In this document: positions 8,912-15,177 of the stretch, one piece after another | Numbering within the stretch: the stretch's first letter is position 1 | Layout: every line of letters starts with the position of its first letter | NCBI GenBank assembly: GCA_016712985.1 | Contig: JADJQA010000066.1 | Coordinates: 1-18,078, forward strand | Origin: Sulfuritalea sp. | GTDB lineage: Bacteria > Pseudomonadota > Gammaproteobacteria > Burkholderiales > Rhodocyclaceae | Length of the DNA: 18,078 nucleotides | Reading direction: 5' to 3' | Translations under genes and position numbers: made by a program | Notes under the pieces: model-generated | Database searches by the model: none | What the model saw: only the letters and a program-made list of their open reading frames with translations | Told to the model about the DNA's origin: nothing

Positions 8912-9841
8912 GGCGACCCGGCGGGCATCGCGGTGACTGTCGCGCTGGATTCGCTGGTGGTATATGCCCGGGGCACGGCGGTAGACGGTATCTTTCCGAT
9001 CATGGAAGTGTGGGTCGACGGCGTCAGGCTACAGACCCTGACCGTCGACGCCACCGGCTACGCCGCCTACAGCGTGGGCGTTCCGGCGGGGACGCTGGCC
9101 GCGCAAGTCGCCGTCACATTTGCCAACGACGCGTACAAGCCGGAAATCAATCAGGATCGCAACCTCTACGTCGATCAGCTCGTGGTGAATGGCCAAACCA
9201 TCAAAGCCAACGCCCCCGGGGTGCTGCTCGATTTCGGGGTCGGCGCCGGGGCGTTCGACGACTTCAATACCTACGGGTCCTGGGGCGGCCTGAGTTCCAA
9301 CGGCGCGTTACGTTTCCGTCTGGTCGGGTCTGACCTGCTCGATGGGGGAAGCGGGGCCGATACCCTGCGCGGCGATGTTGGTAACGACGTCTATGTGGTC
9401 GACAACAGCGGCGATACTGTCGAAGAAGCGCCCAACGCGGGCCATGATCTGGTCAGGAGTTCGGTCAGCTACGCGCTGGCCGACAACGTCGAAGACCTGA
9501 ACCTCACTGGCACGGCCGATAGCGATGCGACGGGGAATGCCGGGCAGAACCAGTTGGTGGGCAACAATGGCGCCAACCGTCTGGACGGCGGGCAGGGCCG
9601 GGACTGCCTGGTGGGCGGCCTGGGTGACGACCGCTATGTGGTGGAGAACCCCGGCGACGTCACCTGGGAAAACCCCACTGCCGGCATCGACAGCGTCGAA
9701 AGCTCGATCTCCTGGACCCTCCAGGCCAACACCGAGAACCTGACCCTTACCGGCAGTGCCGCCATCAACGGCACCGGCAATGCCGACGCCAATTCGCTGC
9801 GGGGCAATGCCGGCAGCAATACGCTGTTCAGCTCGTGGTGA
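8666..9841 (+). CDS. RTX protein segment with complete carbohydrate-binding-like domain
   Basis: This is the only intact reading of the full super-repeat (frame 2). From about 8912 it reads DPAGIAVTVALDSLVVYARG, then VDGVRLQTLTV, FANDAYKPEINQDRNLYVDQ and GVLLDFGVGAGAFDDFNTYG. The central NDAYxPxxNQDRNLYVD stretch is like the calcium and sugar-binding edge of CBM60/CBM36 xylan-binding modules (family resemblance, not a search result). RTX-like repeats follow: VGNDVYVVDNSGDTVEEAPN, NVEDLNLTGTADSDATGN and a second similar cycle (ENLTLTGSAAINGTGN). The stop TGA at 9839-9841 arises because the sequence jumps at about 9827 from the end of this unit into the middle of the next, out of frame. The ATG at 8666 is internal, not a real start. 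Confidence 0.75.
   Translation: MGGLGDDRYVVENPGDVTWENPTAGIDSVESSISWTLQANTENLILTGSAAINGTGNADANSLRGNAGSNVLNGGAGDDTLEGDPAGIAVTVALDSLVVYARGTAVDGIFPIMEVWVDGVRLQTLTVDATGYAAYSVGVPAGTLAAQVAVTFANDAYKPEINQDRNLYVDQLVVNGQTIKANAPGVLLDFGVGAGAFDDFNTYGSWGGLSSNGALRFRLVGSDLLDGGSGADTLRGDVGNDVYVVDNSGDTVEEAPNAGHDLVRSSVSYALADNVEDLNLTGTADSDATGNAGQNQLVGNNGANRLDGGQGRDCLVGGLGDDRYVVENPGDVTWENPTAGIDSVESSISWTLQANTENLTLTGSAAINGTGNADANSLRGNAGSNTLFSSW
8912..9826 (+). repeat. Super-repeat unit 2, intact frame
   Basis: Second tandem unit. It is full length in content until the last approximately 30 bp, where the sequence switches at AATACGCTG into the middle of unit 3. It is the reference reading for the other copies. Confidence 0.85.
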
Positions 9842-10479
9842 ATGGCCAAACCATCAAGGTCAACGCCCCCGGGGTGCTGCTCGATTTCGGGGTCGGTGCC
9901 GGGGCGTTCGACGACTTCAATACCTACGGGTCCTGGGGCGGCCTGAGTTCCAACGGCGCGTTACGTTTCCGTCTGGTCGGGTCTGACCTGCTCGATGGGG
10001 GAAGCGGGGCCGATACCCTGCGCGGCGGTGTTGGTAACGACGTCTATGCGGTCGACAACAGCGGCGATACTGTCGAAGAAGCGCCCAACGCGGGCCATGA
10101 TCTGGTCAGGAGTTCGGTCAGCTACGCGCTGGCCGACAACGTCGAAGACCTGAACCTCACTGGCACGGCCGATAGCGATGCGACGGGGAATGCCGGGCAG
10201 AACCAGTTGGTGGGCAACAATGGCGCCAACCGTCTGGACGGCGGGCAGGGCCGGGACTGCCTGGTGGGCGGCCTGGGTGACGACCGCTATGTGGTGGAGA
10301 ACCCCGGCGACGTCACCTGGGAAAACCCCACTGCCGGCATCGACAGCGTCGAAAGTTCGATCTCCTGGACCCTCCAGGCCAACACCGAGAACCTGACCCT
10401 TACCGGCAGTGCCGCCATCAACGGCACCGGCAATGCCGACGCCAATTCGCTGCGGGGCAATGCGGCCAGCAATACGCTG
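9828..10479 (+). repeat. Super-repeat unit 3, 5'-truncated
   Basis: Begins at TCAGCTCGTGGTGAATGG, which corresponds to 9175 in unit 2, so roughly the first 263 bp of the unit are missing. Offset to unit 2 is 653 bp instead of 945, a 292-bp loss that is not a multiple of three. The rest matches units 1 and 2 closely, with private changes such as TATGCGGTC. Confidence 0.85.
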
Positions 10480-10926
10480 AATGGCAATGCAGGAACCGAT
10501 ACGCTCGACGGCAAGGCCGGTACCGATCTCCTTCTGGGCGGCGCCGGCAACGACAGCTATGTGTTCGGGCGCGGCTACGGCAGCGACACGGTACGCGAGA
10601 ACGACGCAACACCAGGCAATATGGATGCGGCCCAGTTCCTCGCCGGCATCGGCGCCGACCAACTCTGGTTCCGGCATATCGACAACAACCTGGAGGCTAG
10701 CATCATCGGCACCACGGACAGCCTGACGATAGAGAGCTGGTACCTGGGCAATCAGTACCACGTGGAGCAGTTCAAGACCGCTGACAACAAGCTCCTGCTC
10801 GACAGCCGAGTCGACCTGCTGGTGCAGGCGATGGCGGCGTTCGCGCCTCCGGCAGCGGGCCAGACCACGTTGCCGCCAAACTATCAGGACAGCCTGGCCA
10901 CGGTGATCGCCGCCAACTGGCAGTAA
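9835..10926 (+). CDS. C-terminal segment of the RTX protein with type I secretion-like tail
   Basis: The frame opens inside the third, truncated super-repeat unit (VVNGQTIKVNAPGVLLDFGV) and continues through its RTX-like cycles. A final RTX block follows (GNAGTDTLDGKAGTDLLLGG), then SYVFGRGYGSDTVREND and the end domain with WYLGNQYHVEQF, LVQAMAAFAPPAAGQTT and a terminal AANWQ before TAA at 10924. I recall this end region from very large RTX proteins, where the uncleaved C-terminus carries the type I secretion signal. The GTG at 9835 is an artefact of the upstream junction. A strong hairpin follows the stop within 7 bases. Confidence in the domain assignment is high; the role as an adhesin is inference. 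Confidence 0.8.
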   Translation: MVNGQTIKVNAPGVLLDFGVGAGAFDDFNTYGSWGGLSSNGALRFRLVGSDLLDGGSGADTLRGGVGNDVYAVDNSGDTVEEAPNAGHDLVRSSVSYALADNVEDLNLTGTADSDATGNAGQNQLVGNNGANRLDGGQGRDCLVGGLGDDRYVVENPGDVTWENPTAGIDSVESSISWTLQANTENLTLTGSAAINGTGNADANSLRGNAASNTLNGNAGTDTLDGKAGTDLLLGGAGNDSYVFGRGYGSDTVRENDATPGNMDAAQFLAGIGADQLWFRHIDNNLEASIIGTTDSLTIESWYLGNQYHVEQFKTADNKLLLDSRVDLLVQAMAAFAPPAAGQTTLPPNYQDSLATVIAANWQ

Positions 10927-10932
10927 GGCGCT

Positions 10933-10963
10933 GCGGCAAGCCGGGACTCTCCCGCCTTGCCGC
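10933..10963 (+). terminator. Strong hairpin after the RTX gene, probable terminator
   Basis: GCGGCAAG at 10933-10940 pairs with CTTGCCGC at 10956-10963. Inside it CGGGA pairs with TCCCG around a CTC loop, with a single C-C mismatch between the two stems. It lies 7 bases after the RTX stop and between convergent genes. No T-run follows on either strand, so a classical intrinsic terminator is not certain. Confidence 0.6.
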
Positions 10964-11019
10964 AATAAGTGACATAATGCCAATTATACGAAGTATTGAC
11001 AGGCCGTTTGCTGCGAATT

Positions 11020-11053
11020 CGTACGGAACTACTCTGCGTACGGGACTACTCTG
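11020..11053. repeat. 17-bp tandem duplication at the ankyrin gene stop codon
   Basis: CGTACGGAACTACTCTG (11020-11036) is followed at once by CGTACGGGACTACTCTG (11037-11053), with one mismatch. The second copy contains the stop of the ankyrin-repeat gene (TAG on the - strand, 11046-11048); the first repeats the same triplet just downstream. Confidence 0.8.
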
Positions 11054-11675
11054 TCGCCCCGGCCTTGCGCAGGTAGGTCGCTATATCCTGATGACCGAGT
11101 TTCTTCGCCAGGCGCAAAGCCGTAAGCCCTTCTTCATCAGCCAGATCCTTGTTCGCACCCGCTTCAATCAGCAGGCGCACAAGATCCGCTTTTCCAAGCT
11201 TGACCGCGAGCATCAGTGCCGTCTGGCCATTCGGTGCGCGGGCATCGAGCTTGGCACCCTTGGCAACCAAAAAGGCCGCAATCTCGCGGCTGTCGCCAAA
11301 CATCGCATAGTGCAAGGGAGCCCAGCCCGACGGGTTGAGATCCGCTCCTTTGCCGACCAAGGCCCGAACCGCGTCAAGCTGGCCCTTGAGTGTGGCCAGC
11401 AGCAAGGCTGTGTCGCCAAACTGGTTGCGCCGATTGACGCTGGCGCGATTGGCCAGCAGGGCTTCCAGCAAGGCTTGGTCGCCGTTGCGCGCCGCGATCA
11501 TCAGCAGGGTCGATCCGCTGCGGTCAGCAGTGTTGACGTCCATGCCACGCTTCAGGAGGTCAATCACGCTTGGCGCGTCACCGTTGTTTGCTGCGGCAAT
11601 GATATCGTCGTAGGCACCGGCCTGGGCCAGGTTGGCAGCGACCAGCATCGCCAGTCCGATCAGAGTCTTACGCAC
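11046..11675 (-). CDS. Exported ankyrin-repeat protein
   Basis: Last gene of the mltG operon, 209 residues with the start chosen here. Residues 1-19 (MRKTLIGLAMLVAANLAQA) look like a Sec signal peptide with an AxA cleavage site, so the protein is probably periplasmic. Ankyrin repeats fill the rest at about 22-51, 52-84, 85-117, 118-148, 149-181 and 182-209, with the family's G-TALxxA and LLxxGAxxxxxD patterns. Ankyrin repeats mediate protein binding; the partner is unknown. The GTG at 11675 is preferred because GGGGG sits 8 bases upstream and it starts the signal peptide directly; TTG at 11690 or GTG at 11684 would add a few residues. The start overlaps the stop of the TatD gene by 8 bases, implying translational coupling. 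Confidence 0.85.
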   Translation of the reverse strand: MRKTLIGLAMLVAANLAQAGAYDDIIAAANNGDAPSVIDLLKRGMDVNTADRSGSTLLMIAARNGDQALLEALLANRASVNRRNQFGDTALLLATLKGQLDAVRALVGKGADLNPSGWAPLHYAMFGDSREIAAFLVAKGAKLDARAPNGQTALMLAVKLGKADLVRLLIEAGANKDLADEEGLTALRLAKKLGHQDIATYLRKAGATE

Positions 11676-12450
11676 GGTTTGCACCCCCAAAAAGTCGGAA
11701 AAAGTTGGCGGTCGTGGCCTCGGCCAGTTCCTCCACGGTGATACCCCGCAACCTTGCCACTTCCTCGGCGACGTGGCGAACCAGGGCAGGATGATTCAAC
11801 TTGCCACGATGCGGCACCGGGGCAAGATAGGGGGCATCGGTCTCGACAAGGATCCGGTCGAGCGCAACGAAGCTCGCCACCTCCTTGATTTGAATCGCAT
11901 TCTTGAATGTGACGATGCCGGAAAAGGAAATGTGAAAGCCAAGATCGAGCGCGCGTTTGGCTACGGCTAGGGTCTCGGTGAAGCAGTGAAACACTCCCCC
12001 CGCCGCACCGGCGCCCTCTTCTTCGAGGATCCGCAAGGTATCGGCGGCGGCCTCCCGTGTGTGGATGATCAGTGGCTTGCGGCAACGGCAGGCAGCGCGG
12101 ATATGAGTACGAAAACGCTCGCGCTGCCATTCCAGATCGCCTTCCAGTCGGTAGTAGTCCAGACCGGTTTCTCCAATCGCCACCACTCTTGGACGCTCCG
12201 CGAGACGAATCAGGCGGTCCTGGTCCGGTTCTTCGCCATCCTGCGTGTCCGGATGAACCCCCACCGAGGCCCAAAGATTCTGAAAGCGCTCTGTCAGCGC
12301 CAGAACCCCGGGAAAGCGCTCCAGCGTTACCCCTGCAATCAGCGCCCAGCCGACGCGATTGGTTTTCATTGCGGCCAGCAACTCGTCTTCCCGTCCCTGG
12401 AAATCGGAGAAATCGAGGTGGCAGTGCGAATCAACCAGCAGCGCGTTCAT
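11668..12450 (-). CDS. ycfH: TatD-family metal-dependent deoxyribonuclease (YcfH-like)
   Basis: 260 residues, full length for the family. TatD proteins are TIM-barrel amidohydrolase-like enzymes with DNase activity; the paralogue next to holB corresponds to YcfH of E. coli. Visible signatures are DSHCHLDF with metal ligands His9 and His11, VGVHPDT, GETGLDYY with Glu94, KPLIIHTREA with His130, FHCFTE with His155, and ETDAPYLAP with Asp205, followed by PHRGKLNHP. The ATG at 12450 overlaps the holB TGA as ATGA, so the two are translationally coupled. It is the fourth gene of the operon. Nothing is missing from the catalytic set. The link to DNA metabolism comes from the neighbours tmk and holB. 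Confidence 0.95.
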   Translation of the reverse strand: MNALLVDSHCHLDFSDFQGREDELLAAMKTNRVGWALIAGVTLERFPGVLALTERFQNLWASVGVHPDTQDGEEPDQDRLIRLAERPRVVAIGETGLDYYRLEGDLEWQRERFRTHIRAACRCRKPLIIHTREAAADTLRILEEEGAGAAGGVFHCFTETLAVAKRALDLGFHISFSGIVTFKNAIQIKEVASFVALDRILVETDAPYLAPVPHRGKLNHPALVRHVAEEVARLRGITVEELAEATTANFFRLFGGANRA

Positions 12451-13502
12451 GAGCTCGCCGGACGCACGCCGCGCAAGTAGTAGGCGGCAAGATTTTCGAG
12501 AAACAGCAATTGATTCAATGGATGACGGGCGCTGCGGCGGAACTGGTTGATCTCGCGCCAGGCGGCCAGCAGGGCGTTCGGGCTCAGGCTCTGGATCCGT
12601 TTCGGTCGCTGCCAGCCCCCGTGGTAGCGAACCTCGCCCGTCATGCGTTCTTGCGCCAGATCGAACAGCCAGCGCTGCACGCCTTCGACCAGATTTTCCA
12701 TGCGGAACAGCGATTCACTCTTAAGCAGGGCATCCCAGCGCGCGGCAAGCGCAATCGGGTCCTCCGGCGGAGAAATCAGGGAATCCACCAGCGCGTCGAT
12801 CGGCGCCAGATGTCCCTGTTCGTTCCATTGTGCAACACGCATTGGTGCGCCACCCGCCAGACTCAGATAGCGCTCCGCGTGGCTTTCAAGTCCCGCGCTG
12901 GCCAACCACGCAGTCGCCGCGGCAACGTCCGGAGCGCCAAAGGGAATGATCCGGCACCGGCTGCGAATGGTCGGCAGCAGTGTCTTCTGTCTTGATGAAA
13001 CCAATATGAAATATACACTTGACGGTGGTTCTTCGAGTATTTTAAGAAGTGCATTGGCGGCTGCGGGATTCATTGCCTCGGCTTCGGTAATGAGCACGAC
13101 ACGGTTGCCATCGCGGTGGCTGCCGACGAAAACGAAAGGCTCGAGTTCGCGGATCCGGTCGATACGAATAATCCGCTGGCTGCGCTTCCTGGTCTTTTCT
13201 CCGGCTTTTTCGCTTGCGCCGTCTTCCGCATCATCATCGCCGTCCGGTTCGACGCGCCGGAAATCCGGGTGATTGCCGGCGTCCAGCCAGGTGCAAGCCT
13301 GACACGCGCCGCAGGCCGTCAGATCCGGTGTGATCGACTCACAGAGCAGCAACCTGGCAAGCTGTTCGGCGAATACGGTCTTGCCAACCCCGGCCGGCCC
13401 GACCAGCAGCATCGCGTGCGGAAGTCGCTGAAGCCCCTGCCCCAGCAGTTGGTCTGTCGCGGATTGGTTCCACTTTATATGTTTTTCTTCAATTGCTTGC
13501 AA
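12447..13502 (-). CDS. holB: DNA polymerase III subunit delta'
   Basis: 351 residues; part of the clamp loader that places the sliding clamp on DNA. The Walker A motif GPAGVGKT is at residues 35-42. The zinc module has Cys54, Cys64, Cys67 and Cys70 (CGACQAC). A Walker B-like VVLITEAEAM follows at 135-144, then MNPAAANALLKILEEPP at 144-160 and the SRC motif at 181-183. A charged spacer at about 86-110 (acidic, then lysine/arginine-rich) is an expansion before IRIDRIREL. The start is TTG at 13502, within the 3' end of tmk (14-base overlap), in an unusually A/T-rich patch and without a strong ribosome site, so it depends on coupling to tmk. Two short A/T-rich islands (about 12994-13060 and 13474-13530) differ from the rest of the gene. 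Confidence 0.95.
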   Translation of the reverse strand: MQAIEEKHIKWNQSATDQLLGQGLQRLPHAMLLVGPAGVGKTVFAEQLARLLLCESITPDLTACGACQACTWLDAGNHPDFRRVEPDGDDDAEDGASEKAGEKTRKRSQRIIRIDRIRELEPFVFVGSHRDGNRVVLITEAEAMNPAAANALLKILEEPPSSVYFILVSSRQKTLLPTIRSRCRIIPFGAPDVAAATAWLASAGLESHAERYLSLAGGAPMRVAQWNEQGHLAPIDALVDSLISPPEDPIALAARWDALLKSESLFRMENLVEGVQRWLFDLAQERMTGEVRYHGGWQRPKRIQSLSPNALLAAWREINQFRRSARHPLNQLLFLENLAAYYLRGVRPASS

Positions 13503-14100
13503 TTATATTCTCAAGTAACTTGTTAATATTGTCTGGCGTCTGCGTGGCGTCGATCAGCCGCACTCGCTGGGGATTTTCCGAGGCTATGCGCAGATAGGCA
13601 GCCCGAACGCGCTCGAAAAAAGCCGATTGTTCCTGCTCGAAGCGATCCGGCCTGGGCGTTGCGGCGTGCAGTCGTTGCTGGGCAATGGCGACCGGTGCAT
13701 CGAATATCAAGGTCAGGTCCGGCTGCAGATCGCCCACTACCCAATTCGCAAGTGCTTCCAGCCTGCGCCAACTGAGGCCGCGCCCTCCCCCCTGGTAGGC
13801 AAACGAGGCATCGACGAAGCGGTCGCAGACCACCCAGTCGCCGCGCGCCAATGCCGGTTCGATGACTTGCGCCAGATGTTCGCGCCGCGCCGCAAACATC
13901 AGCAGCGCCTCGGTTTCCAGGTGCATCGGTTCAGCGAGCAGCAATGCGCGCAGCGTTTCACCCAGCGGGGTTCCACCGGGTTCGCGCGTCGCCACCACCG
14001 TATGGCCCTGCGCGCGCAGGTAATCGACGAGCCAGGCGTGCTGGGTGCTTTTCCCGGCGCCGTCGATGCCTTCGAGACTGATGAAGCGGCCGCGTGCCAC
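13489..14100 (-). CDS. tmk: dTMP kinase (thymidylate kinase)
   Basis: 203 residues, usual length. It phosphorylates dTMP to dTDP with ATP, supplying dTTP for replication. The P-loop GIDGAGKST is at residues 11-19, the REPGGTPLGE substrate loop follows at 39-48, and DRFVDASFAYQGGGRG at 93-108 holds the catalytic DR(F/Y) motif. TPRPDRFEQE at about 147-156 is the LID region. The start is GTG at 14100, directly followed by the expected ARGRFISLEG; the mltG stop is only 2 bases upstream. The gene ends inside holB. All conserved residues are present and the frame is unbroken. Confidence 0.95.
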   Translation of the reverse strand: MARGRFISLEGIDGAGKSTQHAWLVDYLRAQGHTVVATREPGGTPLGETLRALLLAEPMHLETEALLMFAARREHLAQVIEPALARGDWVVCDRFVDASFAYQGGGRGLSWRRLEALANWVVGDLQPDLTLIFDAPVAIAQQRLHAATPRPDRFEQEQSAFFERVRAAYLRIASENPQRVRLIDATQTPDNINKLLENIIASN

Positions 14101-14102
14101 GT

Positions 14103-15092
14103 CTAGCGCCCCTGATACCTGGCGACGGCGCTGTTGTGTTCATTCAGCGACGCCGAAAACACGCTGGATCCGTCGCCGCGAGCGACGAAATACAGCCTGT
14201 CGCTGGGCGGCGGCTTCGCCGCGGCTTGCAGCGAAGCGAGCCCGGGCATCGCGATCGGTGTCGGTGGCAGGCCGGGCCGCGTGTAGGTGTTCCAGCGTGT
14301 ATCGGTTTGCAGATCGACCTTGCGCAGATTGCCGTCGAAGCGCTCGCCCAGGCCATAGATCACGGTCGGATCGGTTTGCAGCAGCATGCCGCGCCGCAAC
14401 CGATTGACGAACACCGCAGCGACCTGTGGCCGATCGGCCGGCGAACCGGTTTCCTTCTCGATGATCGAAGCCAGGATCAGCAATTCGTAGGGGGGTCTTC
14501 AGCGGCAGGCTGGTTTCACGGCCCTCCCATGCCGCAGCCAGCCGCGGCTGCATGGCCCTGTAGGCGCGGCGCAGAACGTCGAAATCGCTACTGCCCTTGT
14601 TGAACAGGTAGGTGTCGGGAAAGAACAGTCCTTCCGGATGGCTTTCCGCCGCCCCAGGCGGGCAAGGATCTGCGTGTCGGTCAGCTTCAGCGAGTCATGG
14701 GCGAGGTCGGGATGCTCATTCAGTACGGCGCGAAATTGGCGAAACGTCTTGCCTTCCACCAGCACGAGTTCCCCCTGCGTCACATCGCCGCGCGTCAGCG
14801 TGTCAAGAAGTTCCACGGCCGTGATGCCACGCTCGACCTCATAGCTGCCGGCCTTGATCTTTGACGCCCGACCCATGAGTCGTCCCAGCAGTTCCATCTG
14901 CCAGGCGGGCAGATCGATGCCCGCCGCCTCGATCGCCTGCGCTGCCGCGCGCAAGCTGGCGCCGGCCGGAACCGAAAAAGCGGCGGGCTGATTGCCCATC
15001 GGCAACTTGTGCAGGACAAACCAGCCGGCACCCGCGCTGACCACCAGAACCACGAGACTCAGCACCAGCAGGAGTGATTTGAAAGTACGCAT
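14103..15092 (-). CDS. mltG: Endolytic murein transglycosylase MltG, with two compensating frameshifts
   Basis: MltG cleaves nascent peptidoglycan strands at the outer face of the inner membrane and is thought to set glycan chain length. The start ATG at 15092 opens an N-terminal membrane segment (MRTFKSLLLVLSLVVLVVSA). The LysM-like part (FSVPAGASLRAAAQAIEAAG) and KIKAGSYEVERG, ELVLVEGKTFRQFR follow. The frame then slips at the C4 run 14652-14655 (a base appears lost): the correct reading AESHPEGLFFPDTYLFNKG is in another frame. It slips back at the G6 run 14490-14495 (one base too many), giving LILASIIEKETG with the catalytic glutamate and then VFVNRLRRGMLLQTDP. Net length equals 329 codons, normal for MltG. 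Opposite single-base errors in homopolymers suggest sequencing error rather than loss. It is the first gene of the operon. Confidence 0.85.
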
Positions 15093-15139
15093 CAAGACTT
15101 GATTTGGACCGGATGGGCGCAATCTGCGGCCCAGCGGCG

Positions 15140-15148
15140 ATGATAGCA
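15140..15148 (-). promoter_or_regulatory. Possible extended -10 promoter element for the mltG operon
   Basis: On the - strand TGCTATCAT differs by one base from the extended -10 TGnTATAAT and lies 47 bases before the mltG ATG, in the 85-bp divergent gap with ygfZ. No good -35 is visible, as is common for extended -10 promoters. I could not identify a matching promoter for ygfZ. Confidence 0.35.
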
Positions 15149-15177
15149 TTCCGTCTCCCTCTACCCGGACGCAGCTC

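Larger units (their letters stand above)
1..10926 (+). other. Giant RTX calcium-binding secreted protein locus, 5' partial, multiply frame-broken
   Basis: All + strand coding from base 1 to the TAA at 10924-10926 belongs to one protein that starts upstream. Glycine/aspartate nonapeptides of the form GGxGNDxLxGG, which bind calcium as a parallel beta-roll in this family, recur throughout. They alternate with segments such as VRFxxGVxxxDVxLxR and EFADGTVWD, which mark the HCBP-related domain. The C-terminal residues WYLGNQYHVEQF and PPAAGQTTLPPNYQ are of a type I recall from large type I-secreted proteins, which lack a signal peptide and leave through an ABC exporter/TolC channel. No exporter gene is visible here. 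Joining the open segments needs about 17 frame changes, at about 1655, 1730, 2085, 2205, 2285, 2360, 2575, 2600, 5258, 5845, 5945, 7100-7118, 8060, 8275, 8332, 8652 and 9827. A surface adhesin or polysaccharide-binding role is inferred from the composition and carbohydrate-binding-like units. Confidence 0.85.

Noticed and set aside
7969..10479. Repeats considered as a CRISPR array or mobile element
   Set aside because: Units are long, coding and adjacent with no spacers, no transposase and no terminal inverted repeats.
9961..10983. 340-codon open frame on the - strand across the RTX C-terminus
   Set aside because: Shadow of repeated RTX coding sequence and it crosses the terminator-like hairpin.
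10984..10996. TATACGAAGT similar to part of a lox-type recombination arm
   Set aside because: Only ten bases match, with no inverted partner arm nearby; likely chance.
10977..11741. 254-codon open frame on the + strand
   Set aside because: It lies opposite the ankyrin-repeat gene, whose protein is clearly recognisable; no domain in this frame.
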